From contig NZ_JABSPU010000007.1 of NCBI RefSeq assembly GCF_013214815.1, positions 1-64,000 on the forward strand: a stretch of DNA of 64,000 bases, written 5' to 3'. This stretch comes from Gilvibacter sp. Lineage in GTDB: Bacteria > Bacteroidota > Bacteroidia > Flavobacteriales > Flavobacteriaceae. This document shows, one piece after another, positions 8,778 to 18,211 of this stretch (its first letter is position 1; every line of letters begins with the position of its first letter). Made by a program: the position numbers and the translations under genes. The notes under the pieces are model-generated. The model searched no databases, had not been told where the DNA came from, and was given only the letters and a program-made list of their open reading frames with translations.

Positions 8778-9074
8778 ATGTCAAAATTTGGAGAATTAAT
8801 AGAAGCCGACATTCCTGTACTCCTCGATTTTTATACCGAATGGAACGAGCCCTCTACGGCTATGCATCCGGTGCTGCGTGATGTTGCAGCTGCTTTAGGC
8901 GATAAGGCCAGAGTGATCAAGATCGACGTGGACAAGAACAAGGAATTGGCTGACGCCCTGCGCGTTAAAGGCCTCCCAACCTTGATGATTTACAAGAACG
9001 GCGAAATGAAATGGCGTCAAAGCGGTGAGCAAGACGCAAATACCTTGATCGGACTGGTTAAGGAATACATTTAA
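8778..9074 (+). CDS. thioredoxin-fold protein lacking the CxxC active site
   Basis: A 98-residue thioredoxin-family domain. The fold signature is intact: beta strand VLLDFYTEW at residues 14-22, the KIDVDKN strand, and the cis-proline loop GLPTLMIYKNG. At the active site, however, the canonical WCGPC is replaced by WNEPS (Asn23, Ser26), and there is no cysteine anywhere in the chain. It therefore cannot be a dithiol oxidoreductase and is more likely a binding or chaperone-like thioredoxin. The cytoplasm is the likely location, as there is no signal peptide. Its last 17 bases overlap the convergent polysaccharide deacetylase gene. A -7 element precedes it. Confidence 0.9.
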   Translation: MSKFGELIEADIPVLLDFYTEWNEPSTAMHPVLRDVAAALGDKARVIKIDVDKNKELADALRVKGLPTLMIYKNGEMKWRQSGEQDANTLIGLVKEYI

Positions 9075-9699
9075 ACGCAAATCCCCGCTCACTAAACTCT
9101 TTTAAAACCGCTGGTAGGGCCACTTGGAGCCTCGGTGCCGCTTTTAGGCTGTCGTGAAAGACAACGATACTGCCTTCTTTTGCGTGTTTGATAACATTTT
9201 CCGAGCACTTTTCTGGGGAAAGCTGAAGGTCAAAATCCGCAGAGAGAATATCCCACATCACAATTTTGTAACCCTTTTTTTGTAGTGCCTTGGATTGATT
9301 GGAACGCAGCTGCCCGTAGGGAGGTCTGAACAGTTTGCTTATTTCAGTACCATCGCTCCCTGCTTCCATGAGATTTTGGCAGCTTTCAGTTTCCCTTAGG
9401 TAATCGAGCAATGGTGTTTTCCAACCTTTCACGTGATGCATGGTGTGATTGGCCACTCGGTGTCCTTCTTGAATAAGTTCCCGATAAATCTCGGGATGCT
9501 TACGCACATTGTCTCCAATACAAAAGAAGGTTGCTTTGGCGTCAAATCGCTTCAAGGTTTCTAATACCCAAGGAGTGATCTCAGGAATGGGACCGTCATC
9601 AAAGGTCAAATAAATGACTTTCTCTGTGCTGTCTAAACGCCAAAGGCGCTTCGGATAAAGCATCTGAAGCACCTTTGGAGATTTGACTGTATATTTCAT
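9058..9699 (-). CDS. polysaccharide deacetylase family protein (NodB homology, CE4)
   Basis: Removes N- or O-acetyl groups from a glycan, possibly peptidoglycan or an exopolysaccharide. The CE4 motifs are all present: TFDDGP (Asp34-Asp35; catalytic base and metal ligand), NHTMHH (metal ligands His85 and His89), RPPYG, and the late histidine motif IVVFHDS. At 213 residues it is a minimal NodB domain with no obvious signal peptide; the first residues are hydrophilic, so export is unclear. It lies 4 bp after the DUF2723 gene and is presumably in the same transcript. Confidence 0.92.
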   Translation of the reverse strand: MKYTVKSPKVLQMLYPKRLWRLDSTEKVIYLTFDDGPIPEITPWVLETLKRFDAKATFFCIGDNVRKHPEIYRELIQEGHRVANHTMHHVKGWKTPLLDYLRETESCQNLMEAGSDGTEISKLFRPPYGQLRSNQSKALQKKGYKIVMWDILSADFDLQLSPEKCSENVIKHAKEGSIVVFHDSLKAAPRLQVALPAVLKEFSERGFAFKCIP

Positions 9700-9703
9700 G
9701 TAC

Positions 9704-12700
9704 TTATTCTACGCCGTCTAAGCCTGTGCTGTCCAGACCTGTAGTATCTGCTGGCATCAGCAATGGATCTTCATCATTATTGAAATCAAGATCGTCTGTG
9801 TCATCATCAAACAAACCTTGACGCATATAAAGCGCTTTGAATTTCTCCAGATAGGAGTTGAAGGTGATGAATTCCTGTTCGATAAAGTCTTCATCCTCGC
9901 CCGGAACATTCAATTGATACACCAAGGCGCGGTAACGTTCTACATCCGTGAGAATTTCAGAAACCAATCGGTCTTGCTCTCTAGGGCTGAATTGATCAAA
10001 GAAGATCAGTTTTTCCTGATACTTCTGAGAAACTTCTTTAAAGATCTTACGGGCCTTTTCATTCTCACCAATCGCGTAATAGGCTCTGATATACGGATCC
10101 AACATGGTGTAGAATCCAAACTTCTCTACAGGCATTTTTTCCATGGCAAGATCAAGAACGGTCTTGGCCATATCGTTCTTGCCTTCCACAATAAGGCTGT
10201 CTGCCAAACGCGAAATGTTTGAACGATACGTCAATGCATTTCTGCGGGTTTCAGGATCGTGATAGATGTCTTCACTTCCGCTGTTACCCCAATCCCACTT
10301 GGTGACGATATCATACATCTTATCAGTATCTATACGTCCCATTTCATAAGGATTCTCTGGGTCACGTGGAGTTTTGATAGGAACCAATTTGTAGGTCACC
10401 CCATCCAACTGTAGATAGTCTTTCATCCACAGATAATCGTCATCACCAAAACTACCACCGGTAAAGTAAATAGGACGTTCCCAGTTGTTATTGGCAATAA
10501 TATCTAGCATCAACAAACGGTTTTTATAAAGGACATCGCCGTTGAGTTTAATGTCGATATAAGGAACGATCAGATCGGCATCCTTAGGGTCTACAATACC
10601 GTTGCGCAATACCGTTTCTTTATCCACAGGAATACGGATTGTCTTAGATGGGAAGGTGCTTATCTTTTGATTGTTGTCTGGCAGTGTCACCATGGTTCGT
10701 GGATCGTCAGAAACAATCCAATTCAACCATTCTTTGATATTGACAGGTTCATCGGTTACTTCTTGCGCAAAGACAAAATCACGAGTTCCTGTGCGGTATT
10801 GAGCGTGCGTCATTTGTGAAGGAATCGGCGCACTGGTGTAGGCGGCCTTCTTCATATCGTCTATATACCAATCCGTCTGGAAAAGACTCGTATTTACCGT
10901 TCGTATATCCTGCCTGTAACCCTCTATCCCTTGGGCGTACCAAAGGGCAAAGGTGTCATTATCACCGATGGTGAACAGTATGGCATTCTCATCACAGGAA
11001 TCCAGATACATCTTAGCCATAGAGTTGGCCGTATAACGGTTTGAGCGGTCGTGATCATCCCAGTTTTGAGAGATCAGAAGGGCAGGAGCGGCCAACATTC
11101 CAATGACCACCACCAGTGGAGCCACCACGCGTGGTGTGCTGTATTCTTTGATGAGGTCAAATAAGGCATAAACTCCAAATCCAATCCAAATGGCGAACAT
11201 ATAGAAGGAACCAACCAAGGCGTAATCGCGTTCACGAGGTTCAAAAGGTCTTTCGTTTAGATACACTTTAAGGGCGATTCCTGTAAAGAGGAAGAACACC
11301 AAAAGCACCCAAAAATACTTCGGATTTTTGCTAGCAATAAAGAAGATTCCTAAGAGTCCAAGCAATAGCGGAAGGAAGAAATACGTGTTTCTGCCTTTGT
11401 TGTTCACAGCATCACTGGGTAAATTGTCTTGTGGCCCTAAACGCCATTCGTCCAAGAACTTTATACCGCTGATCCAGTTTCCGTTCAAGACGGTTCCTTG
11501 GCCTTGAATGTCGTTTTGTCGGCCGGCAAAATTCCACATGAAATAGCGGCCATACATATAACCGAATTGGTAGGAGAACATGAATTTTATGTTGTCACTA
11601 AAACTCGGTTTTTCAATATCTATAACACTAGCAAACTCTTTGAGGAAGCGGTGGTAACCTTCTGCATCTACATAACCCAAACGGTAGGCTTCTTTAAACT
11701 GAGCTACTTCTTGACGGATCACCTCTTCACTGAGGTATTCGCGTTTAATGCTAAAATCAAGTCCATCCGTGTAGGCCAAATAGTTGGCGCTATGTTCTAT
11801 ACTCCACATACGCGGGAAGATCGCTTTTTGACGATCATCCGTATTTTGCTTGGCGAGTTTGTAGTTGTTTGCAATCTCGTAGCGGCCCAATTCCTCGTTC
11901 TTTTCGTATTTGGGTTTGTCGTCTACATAAGGGGTAATAGGATCTAAGCCCACATAATCTTCAGAGAATTGCGGTCCATAGAACAGGTGTGTTTCCGGGT
12001 ATTGCTCACGGTTGTAATAAGCGAGTAGCTCGCGGGCGTTGTTCGGATTGTTTTCGTTAATTACCGTCCCAGCATTGGCGCGGATGGGCAGCATTAGCCA
12101 GCTGGAGAATCCAACAAAAATAAAGAGCACACAAAGCGCCAAAGTATTGAGCTTGGCATAGCCTTTTTTGCGCGTGAACTTAAGAACGTAGTAAAAGATG
12201 CCGATATAAAGTAGGCCTGCAATGATGGTTCCGGAGTTGAATGGCAATCCAATTTGATTGACAAAGAAGATCTCAAAACCACTAAAGAGTTTCATACTCA
12301 AAGGCAGGAGCAACTTAAAAATAAATAGTAGAATAGCCACTACCACCACATTGGCCACAATGAAATTCTTAACCGTGATCTTTTTGGTGTTTTTAAAGTA
12401 GTATAAGAAACCAATGGCAGGAATCGTCAGTAATCCCATAAAGTGAACTCCAAAGGAAAGCCCCACAATGAGCGATATGAGTATGACCCATCGGTCTCCG
12501 CCGGGAGTGTTCATTTCACGTTCCCAACGCAATCCGCAGTAAAACAGCACGGCTAGAATCATATTGGCCATGGCGTAAACCTCGGCTTCCACTGCATTGA
12601 ACCAAAAGCTATCGGTAAAGGCAAAGGCTAGTGAACCCACTGCAGCACTACCTAAAACAGCGATGGAAGTTGCGCTATCACTTAGTTTTTCTTTCCCAAT

Positions 12701-13018
12701 AACGTTGACCAATAACATGGTCAAAGACCAGAACATAAAACCAATGGTAAAGGCGCTTGCAAAGGCAGACATCAGGTTGATGGTGTAGGCAATATTGGCC
12801 GGTTCCATGGCAAACCAAGAAAAGAAGGCCCCTAACATTTGATAAAGCGGTGCCCCAGGAGGGTGTCCGATCTCTAAATTAGAAGCTGTAGTAATGTATT
12901 CTCCGGCATCCCAGAAACTGGCAGTGGGTTCTAAGGTCAAGATGTAAACGATAAGCGAAACGCCAAAAACGCCCCAGCCCAACAATAGATTCCATTTTTT
13001 AAAAGCTGCCTCTTGCAT
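9704..13018 (-). CDS. DUF2723 family membrane protein, putative glycosyltransferase (GT117-like)
   Basis: A 1104-residue multi-spanning protein typical of Bacteroidetes. The family motif FWDAGEYITTASNLEIGHPPG lies near residues 34-55, with the acidic residue in the first periplasmic loop as in GT-C glycosyltransferases and protein O-mannosyltransferases. About 12 membrane helices occupy residues 10-340 and 530-660. The rest is a large soluble part ending in a helical TPR-like section and a very acidic tail (DDDTDDLDFNNDEDP). A role in transferring sugar from a lipid carrier to proteins or envelope glycans is the usual prediction. The substrate is unproven. A -7-like TACCTTCG lies at 13050-13043 on the minus strand. 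The start is the ATG opening MQEAAFKKWN. Confidence 0.88.
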   Translation of the reverse strand: MQEAAFKKWNLLLGWGVFGVSLIVYILTLEPTASFWDAGEYITTASNLEIGHPPGAPLYQMLGAFFSWFAMEPANIAYTINLMSAFASAFTIGFMFWSLTMLLVNVIGKEKLSDSATSIAVLGSAAVGSLAFAFTDSFWFNAVEAEVYAMANMILAVLFYCGLRWEREMNTPGGDRWVILISLIVGLSFGVHFMGLLTIPAIGFLYYFKNTKKITVKNFIVANVVVVAILLFIFKLLLPLSMKLFSGFEIFFVNQIGLPFNSGTIIAGLLYIGIFYYVLKFTRKKGYAKLNTLALCVLFIFVGFSSWLMLPIRANAGTVINENNPNNARELLAYYNREQYPETHLFYGPQFSEDYVGLDPITPYVDDKPKYEKNEELGRYEIANNYKLAKQNTDDRQKAIFPRMWSIEHSANYLAYTDGLDFSIKREYLSEEVIRQEVAQFKEAYRLGYVDAEGYHRFLKEFASVIDIEKPSFSDNIKFMFSYQFGYMYGRYFMWNFAGRQNDIQGQGTVLNGNWISGIKFLDEWRLGPQDNLPSDAVNNKGRNTYFFLPLLLGLLGIFFIASKNPKYFWVLLVFFLFTGIALKVYLNERPFEPRERDYALVGSFYMFAIWIGFGVYALFDLIKEYSTPRVVAPLVVVIGMLAAPALLISQNWDDHDRSNRYTANSMAKMYLDSCDENAILFTIGDNDTFALWYAQGIEGYRQDIRTVNTSLFQTDWYIDDMKKAAYTSAPIPSQMTHAQYRTGTRDFVFAQEVTDEPVNIKEWLNWIVSDDPRTMVTLPDNNQKISTFPSKTIRIPVDKETVLRNGIVDPKDADLIVPYIDIKLNGDVLYKNRLLMLDIIANNNWERPIYFTGGSFGDDDYLWMKDYLQLDGVTYKLVPIKTPRDPENPYEMGRIDTDKMYDIVTKWDWGNSGSEDIYHDPETRRNALTYRSNISRLADSLIVEGKNDMAKTVLDLAMEKMPVEKFGFYTMLDPYIRAYYAIGENEKARKIFKEVSQKYQEKLIFFDQFSPREQDRLVSEILTDVERYRALVYQLNVPGEDEDFIEQEFITFNSYLEKFKALYMRQGLFDDDTDDLDFNNDEDPLLMPADTTGLDSTGLDGVE

Positions 13019-13137
13019 AAACCTGTGGTTTTAAACTCCCAGCGAAGGTAATAATATTTATACTCTTGGGAATATTTACCCTAAGGTTTCACACCAACTT
13101 TAGCGTATCTTTAAGAGGCTAAATTTTCTAGATTTTG

Positions 13138-13168
13138 TTTGTAGAAGACAAAAGTTGTCTTAAATTTG
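13138..13168 (+). promoter_or_regulatory. promoter of tRNA-Gln (TTTG-N19-TAAATTTG)
   Basis: TTTG at 13138-13141 and TAAATTTG at 13161-13168, separated by 19 bp, match the Bacteroidetes primary sigma consensus. The predicted start site is about 12 bases before the tRNA. Confidence 0.75.
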
Positions 13169-13185
13169 CGCACTCATTATGGAAT

Positions 13186-13258
13186 TGGCCCATGGTGTAA
13201 CTGGCAACACGTCTGATTTTGGTTCAGAAGAGTCTAGGTTCGAGCCCTAGTGGGCCAA
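13186..13258 (+). tRNA. tRNA-Gln (anticodon UUG)
   Basis: The 73 bases fold as a cloverleaf. Acceptor arms are TGGCCCA/TGGGCCA with discriminator A. The anticodon stem is TCTGA/TCAGA around the loop TTTTGGT, giving anticodon TTG. The T arm is CTAGG-TTCGAGC-CCTAG. CCA is not encoded, as is common in this phylum. Confidence 0.95.
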
Positions 13259-13267
13259 CTTGTTACG

Positions 13268-13300
13268 AAAGCCTTCAAGTTTTTACTTGAAGGCTTTTTT
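13268..13300 (+). terminator. intrinsic terminator after tRNA-Gln
   Basis: A 13-bp perfect stem (AAAGCCTTCAAGT/ACTTGAAGGCTTT) with a TTTT loop is followed by a T run. Confidence 0.9.
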
Positions 13301-13400
13301 CATTTTCGGTACTAGGGCTCTCACTCCGGCGCGGCAGTCACGCTGCCTTCTTTTGCATAAAGTGTTCACCATATTTCAATTTAGTTCAAATTACTTCCCG

Positions 13401-13606
13401 CGCCTCAGCGCCTATCTGTCACTAAATTTGTCCACTGGACAAATTCTTAACGTTCCAGAACCCAGTGGGCCAACTTGATTAACCCGAGCATTCGCTCGGG
13501 TTTTTTGTTTTTATATCTAGGGCTCGAACAGCCCGCCCCTCAACGCCCGCCGGTCGCTAAATTTGTCCACTTGACAAATTCTAAACGCTTCAGCGCCTAT
13601 ATGGAT
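13401..13606. repeat. decayed tandem duplication with palindromes downstream of tRNA-Gln
   Basis: Two imperfect copies of one block lie about 135 bp apart. Each carries CTAAATTTGTCCACT followed by GACAAATTCT. In copy 1 the centre is a perfect palindrome of 10-bp arms AATTTGTCCA/TGGACAAATT (13425-13445); copy 2 (13560-13580) has one mismatch. Between them, AGTGGGCCAACTTG (13464-13477) repeats the 3' end of tRNA-Gln (13249-13262) exactly, followed by a second terminator. The rest of the 13.3-13.65 kb gap shows no gene. Confidence 0.6.
13481..13506 (+). terminator. intrinsic terminator in the duplicated region
   Basis: The stem AACCCGAGC/GCTCGGGTT with an ATTC loop is followed by TTTTTTG. It sits just after the second copy of the tRNA 3' sequence, as the first terminator does after the tRNA. 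Confidence 0.8.
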
Positions 13607-13668
13607 GATGAGTCTTATTGAAAATATTTCTTTATTATCTTAATCGTGAAATATAAGTTCGATAACTG

Positions 13669-14448
13669 TTGCTGTATTTTTTCGCTCAATTTGTTAATAG
13701 AGAACTCTCTGTTCTAATCATATTAATGTGCTTTTGTGCTTGCTGGGGACAGAGCGACACTCTTTTTGTTAATTTCAATTATCGCGTTACGGATGATGTT
13801 GGTTACTTTTCTCAAACTCGAGAATACGATAAGAACTTCATCTGTCAGGATTCAACCTATACTACAACCTATTTTTACAAATACGATTTCAATCGAATCT
13901 TGCCAGATTCCTCAGCTACTGCGGAAGAGCGAATAATGGCGAGAGCAGATTATTTATACAAGCATATTTTCAAGTTTTCTTATCTATCAAGAAATTGCCC
14001 AGATAGCAAGTCGGAATTTATGGCCTCTTTGAGACGGATGTCTGAATTGGAGCAGTACGAAAAGTTCAAACTGGATCAAGTTGTATCTGTAGATTTACTA
14101 ATCAACGGTGATCTTGAAGAACTCTACAACACTGTGGAGAAACTTTTTGAGCAATATGATAGTGAAGAAAAATGGCAAATGGATTACCGTGTTTTGTGGG
14201 TAGAAAGCCTAAAATATAAATACAATAAGTACTATAAAGAATTTAAGACCATAGAAAAGGATAGTTCAATTTACGAGGATCCTAGATATATCGATTTAAG
14301 CAAGAAAATTGAATCTCGCGCTGACTATTTGGAGTTATTTGACCGCCTTGATCAAGCTAGGACCATTTTTCTCTCAACATCTCCAACAAGTTGTGATACA
14401 ATTGAATTTCAAGAAGTCTATTTTGACAAGGCTAGAAAGAAATATTGA
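13669..14448 (+). CDS. hypothetical secreted protein, AT-rich orphan
   Basis: I do not recognise a family. The ORF begins at TTG (13669). Residues 13-29 (LSVLIILMCFCACWGQ) look like the core of a signal peptide, with cleavage after GQ. The mature part is about 230 residues, charged and helical, rich in Lys, Glu, Tyr and Asp (for example WVESLKYKYNKYYKEF), with three scattered cysteines. The DNA is visibly more AT-rich than its neighbours, and the gene stands alone between the tRNA-Gln region and metF with no clear promoter. Horizontal acquisition next to a tRNA is plausible. The true start could also be the ATG at 13726, although that would shorten the signal peptide. Confidence 0.6.
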   Translation: MLYFFAQFVNRELSVLIILMCFCACWGQSDTLFVNFNYRVTDDVGYFSQTREYDKNFICQDSTYTTTYFYKYDFNRILPDSSATAEERIMARADYLYKHIFKFSYLSRNCPDSKSEFMASLRRMSELEQYEKFKLDQVVSVDLLINGDLEELYNTVEKLFEQYDSEEKWQMDYRVLWVESLKYKYNKYYKEFKTIEKDSSIYEDPRYIDLSKKIESRADYLELFDRLDQARTIFLSTSPTSCDTIEFQEVYFDKARKKY

Positions 14449-14483
14449 TTAGGTTTTATAGTTAGAATGATCATTCCTTCATA

Positions 14484-15440
14484 TCAAAACACCCGCTTCG
14501 CAATCTGCCGAATGTTATCGCTTTTACCCATGGAGTAATAATGAAGCACGGGGACTCCGTGATCGAGTAGCTCTTTACTTTGAGCGCTGCACCATTCAAT
14601 CCCCAATTGCCGCACGGCGGCGTTGTCTTTGCATTTTATGGCTTCTTTGATCAGTGCTTCAGGCAGGTCCACATGAAAACGGTGCGGGATTAGGTTGAGT
14701 TGTTTTTTAGTGGCTAAGGGTTTTAATCCTGGAATGATAGGCACCTCAATTCCCGCTGCACGGCAGCGTTTTACAAAATCAAAATACTTCTCATTGTCAA
14801 AAAACATTTGAGTCACTATGTACTGGGCTCCGGCTTCTACCTTTTTCTTTAAAAAGTGCAGGTCGCTTTCCAAATTCGGAGCCTCCATATGCTTTTCCGG
14901 ATAACCGGCTACTCCGATACAAAAATCAGTACAGGCAGAATTTTGGAGTTCCACGTCCAAATAAGACCCGTGATTGAGCTGATCAATTTGTTTTACCAAA
15001 TCCACCGCATAGGTATGTCCGTCTTTTTCTGGAGAGAAGTAGGTCTCATTTTTTACAGCATCGCCGCGCAAAGCCACTACATTGTCAATTTCTAAAAAGT
15101 CCAGATCTATCAAAAAGTTCTCCGTGTCTTCTTTGGTAAAGCCGCCGCAGAGAATGTGCGGAATAGCATCTACCTGATATTTGTTCTGAATTGCAGCACA
15201 AATACCCACGGTTCCAGGGCGCTTCTTCACCACCTGCCGCTTGAGAAGTCCATCTTCCAATGGAATATAAATGTATTCTTCCCTGTGGTAGGTCACGTCA
15301 ATAAACGGAGGTTTAAACTCCATCAAAGGGTCAATACTCTCAAAGATCGCATCAATACTTTGCCCTTTCAATGGCGGTAAAATTTCAAAGGTAAACTGTG
15401 GGTTCCCTTGTGCTTTAGCTATATGGTCAGTTACTTTCAT
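14484..15440 (-). CDS. metF: methylenetetrahydrofolate reductase
   Basis: Reduces 5,10-methylene-THF to 5-methyl-THF, the methyl donor for methionine synthase, in the cytoplasm. Family motifs are the N-terminal FEILPPLKGQSIDAIF, VDVTYH-like FIDVTYHREE, the FAD-binding LRGDAV, AGYPEKHMEAP and the C-terminal VPIIPGLKPL. The length of 318 residues is typical of the bacterial FAD enzyme. It is the last gene of the metH(N)-metH(C)-metF run, 92 bp after metH(C), and is expected to share SAM-riboswitch control. Confidence 0.96.
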   Translation of the reverse strand: MKVTDHIAKAQGNPQFTFEILPPLKGQSIDAIFESIDPLMEFKPPFIDVTYHREEYIYIPLEDGLLKRQVVKKRPGTVGICAAIQNKYQVDAIPHILCGGFTKEDTENFLIDLDFLEIDNVVALRGDAVKNETYFSPEKDGHTYAVDLVKQIDQLNHGSYLDVELQNSACTDFCIGVAGYPEKHMEAPNLESDLHFLKKKVEAGAQYIVTQMFFDNEKYFDFVKRCRAAGIEVPIIPGLKPLATKKQLNLIPHRFHVDLPEALIKEAIKCKDNAAVRQLGIEWCSAQSKELLDHGVPVLHYYSMGKSDNIRQIAKRVF

Positions 15441-15532
15441 GATCTATTTTTTGTTTTGGCGTTCCCTTGCCGTTGGCAGGTCGCGCTTTTCGCTGCAAGT
15501 CCTCGCAAGCTGCGGGCTTTCCGCTGCAATCG
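15441..15532. repeat. GC-rich repeat-like element between metH and metF
   Basis: The gap contains a GC-rich stretch unlike the surrounding intergenic DNA. It carries two direct copies of TTTYCGCTGCAA (TTTTCGCTGCAA and TTTCCGCTGCAA) and short self-complementary pieces (CTTGC/GCAAG). I recall similar 'CTCGCAAGCTGCGGGC' elements as dispersed intergenic repeats in flavobacteria, but this cannot be tested here. There is no open frame. Confidence 0.45.
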
Positions 15533-18211
15533 CTAACGCGATCCAATGGCGAGGTTAGGATGCAACCATTTTTCTGCTTTTTCTAGAGTTATTCCTTTGC
15601 GTTGGGCGTAATTGATCAGTTGATCTTCTGTGATCTTACCCAACCCAAAGTACTTGGACTCTGGATGCGCAAAATAATAGCCAGACACCGAAGCCGCAGG
15701 CCACATGGCCAAACTCTCTGTTAAGCTCACCCCTATATTCTCTTCAACTTTTAAAAGCGACCAAAGTGTCTCTTTTTCCAAATGGTCCGGACAGGCTGGA
15801 TAACCTGGCGCAGGCCTTATACCTCGATACGCCTCCTGGATGAGCCCTTGGTTGTCTAAATCTTCCCCTGCGGCATATCCCCAGTGCTTCATGCGCACTT
15901 CTCGGTGCAAATATTCTGAATAGGCTTCTGCAAAACGATCGGCCAAGGCTTGAACCATGATCGCGTTGTAATCGTCATGCTCACTCTTGTAGCGGTCTGC
16001 TAAATCCTGTGCACCAAAGATGCTCACGCAGAATGCGCCAATATGATCGGTGATTCCGCAGTCTTGCGGAGCAATAAAATCAGCGAGCGCCAAATTGGGA
16101 ACACCATCACGTTTTTTGAGTTGCTGTCTCAAGGTTCTGAATCGTGCCAATTCTTGCTTTTGGTCACTCACTATAATGTCGTCGTGATCTATTGAATTGG
16201 CCTGAAAAATTCCAAAGATCGCCCGAGCTTTCAAGCTTTGGTCTGCTAGCAATTGAGAGATCATTTCCTGAGCATCTGCATAGAGTTGTTGGGCTTCTTG
16301 TCCAACTATATCATCCTCCAAGATCTCTGGAAACTTGCCGTGTAGATCCCAACTTCTAAAAAAGGGACTCCAGTCAATAAATGGAAGCAGATCAGTTAGG
16401 GTAGTGGAGGTGGTTTTTTTGATCCCAACAAAGTTTGGAGCCTCAGGCTTAAAAGTGCTCCAATCAATCTCGTATTTTTTGTCGCGTGCCTCGTCCAAGG
16501 AAATATAGCTCTTCTGTTTACCGCGGTTTAAAAACTTGGTTCGGAAGCTTTCGTATTCCTCCTTGAGATTGGCCGTATAACTTTCAGCCGATCTTTTATT
16601 GAGCAAATCGCCAACAACAGTAACTGCCCTTGAAGCATCATTGACGTGCACAACAGCGTGTTTGTATTGGGTGTCTATTTTAACGGCCGTATGCGCTTTA
16701 GAGGTTGTAGCACCTCCAATCAATAGGGGAATTGCCAAATTATGACGCTCCATTTCTTTGGCTAAAAAGACCATTTCATCCAAGGAGGGTGTGATTAAAC
16801 CAGAAAGGCCAATGGCGTCAACCTGTTGCTCAATAGCGGTTTCAATGATCTTCTCTGGAGGTACCATAACGCCCAGATCAATGATCTCGTAATTATTGCA
16901 TCCCAAGACCACAGAGACAATGTTTTTACCAATATCGTGCACATCGCCTTTTACCGTAGCCATTAAAATCTTACCAAGCGACTGCTGTTTATCACTTTTC
17001 TCTTCTTCTATAAATGGATTCAGATAAGCCACTGCTTTTTTCATGACTCGGGCAGATTTGACCACCTGAGGCAGGAACATCTTTCCAGAACCGAACAGAT
17101 CGCCAACCACACCCATCCCGGTCATTAATTGTCCTTCTATCACATCTAAAGGGCGCTCACTGAGCAGGCGGGCTTCTTCTACATCTTCCACAATAAAGGC
17201 ATCAATCCCTTTGACCACAGCATGGGTTATGCGCTCCTGAAGTTCTTGTTTGCGCCACTGCAGATCGACCGTTTTGGCCTTTTTTGTACCCTGAACGGTC
17301 TCCGCAAAAGCCAACAATCGCTCTGTGGCATCGTCTCGTCGATCCAGAATGACGTCCTCTACATGTTCCAAAAGATCTTTGGGAATACTGTCATACACCT
17401 CTAACAAGGCTGGGTTTACAATTCCCATATTCATTCCCGCTTTGATGGCGTGATACAGAAATACGGAATGCATGGCTTCTCTCACGGTATTGTTCCCTCT
17501 AAAAGAGAAAGAGACGTTACTCACTCCACCACTAACACTGGCATGAGGTAAATGCGCTTTTACCCAACGAGTACCTTCAATAAAGTCTACCGCGTTTTTA
17601 CGATGCTCTTCCATCCCCGTGGCCACCGGGAAGATGTTCAGGTCAAAGATGATGTCTTGGGGAGCAAAGTTTACTTCATCCACAAGAATAGTATAGGAGC
17701 GTTCGGCAATTTCTATCCGACGTTGATAGTTGTCTGCCTGTCCAACTTCGTCAAAAGCCATAACCACCACAGCGGCGCCATAGCGTTTGATCTTTTTTGC
17801 CTGAGCAATAAACTCTTCTTTGCCTTCCTTGAGACTTATGGAATTTACCACGCCCTTTCCCTGAATCACTTGAAGCCCAGCCTCAATGATCTCCCATTTA
17901 GAGCTGTCTATCATGATCGGTACGCGCGCTATGTCGGGCTCTGCAGCAATCAGGTTTAAAAACTTGACCATGGCTTTTTTTCCGTCAATAAGACCATCGT
18001 CCATATTGATGTCAATGATCTGAGCTCCTCCTTCAACCTGGTGTCGAGCTACAGCAACAGCTTCTTCAAATTGCTCCTCTTTTATCAGTCTTAAGAATTT
18101 TCTGGAACCGGCTACGTTGGTTCGTTCTCCAATATTGATGAAGTTACTCTCGGGAGTGATCACCAAAGGTTCAAGGCCGGATAACTTTAAATATTTTGGG
18201 GTATCGCTCAT
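15533..18211 (-). CDS. metH: methionine synthase, B12-dependent, pterin/cobalamin/activation subunit
   Basis: C-terminal part of cobalamin-dependent methionine synthase as a separate 892-residue protein. Domains in order: pterin-binding ([15 protein letters not shown], about 25-280), helical cap (about 330-400), the B12 Rossmann domain with DVHDIG (cobalt ligand His425), and the AdoMet-dependent reactivation domain (about 560-892) with [13 protein letters not shown]. It lacks the homocysteine-binding barrel, which is encoded by the gene directly upstream: the two abut without a gap (stop ends 18212, ATG begins 18211). Together they make a full-length MetH. The split is common in Bacteroidetes and is not a frameshift, because both halves have their own complete starts and stops. 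Confidence 0.96.
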   Translation of the reverse strand: MSDTPKYLKLSGLEPLVITPESNFINIGERTNVAGSRKFLRLIKEEQFEEAVAVARHQVEGGAQIIDINMDDGLIDGKKAMVKFLNLIAAEPDIARVPIMIDSSKWEIIEAGLQVIQGKGVVNSISLKEGKEEFIAQAKKIKRYGAAVVVMAFDEVGQADNYQRRIEIAERSYTILVDEVNFAPQDIIFDLNIFPVATGMEEHRKNAVDFIEGTRWVKAHLPHASVSGGVSNVSFSFRGNNTVREAMHSVFLYHAIKAGMNMGIVNPALLEVYDSIPKDLLEHVEDVILDRRDDATERLLAFAETVQGTKKAKTVDLQWRKQELQERITHAVVKGIDAFIVEDVEEARLLSERPLDVIEGQLMTGMGVVGDLFGSGKMFLPQVVKSARVMKKAVAYLNPFIEEEKSDKQQSLGKILMATVKGDVHDIGKNIVSVVLGCNNYEIIDLGVMVPPEKIIETAIEQQVDAIGLSGLITPSLDEMVFLAKEMERHNLAIPLLIGGATTSKAHTAVKIDTQYKHAVVHVNDASRAVTVVGDLLNKRSAESYTANLKEEYESFRTKFLNRGKQKSYISLDEARDKKYEIDWSTFKPEAPNFVGIKKTTSTTLTDLLPFIDWSPFFRSWDLHGKFPEILEDDIVGQEAQQLYADAQEMISQLLADQSLKARAIFGIFQANSIDHDDIIVSDQKQELARFRTLRQQLKKRDGVPNLALADFIAPQDCGITDHIGAFCVSIFGAQDLADRYKSEHDDYNAIMVQALADRFAEAYSEYLHREVRMKHWGYAAGEDLDNQGLIQEAYRGIRPAPGYPACPDHLEKETLWSLLKVEENIGVSLTESLAMWPAASVSGYYFAHPESKYFGLGKITEDQLINYAQRKGITLEKAEKWLHPNLAIGSR

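Noticed and set aside
13260-13478. 72-codon ORF directly after tRNA-Gln
   Set aside because: It covers the tRNA terminator and the duplicated tRNA 3' end, so it is chance coding of repeat DNA.
13401-13606. CRISPR array
   Set aside because: Only two imperfect copies and no regular spacers; it looks like a decayed duplication.
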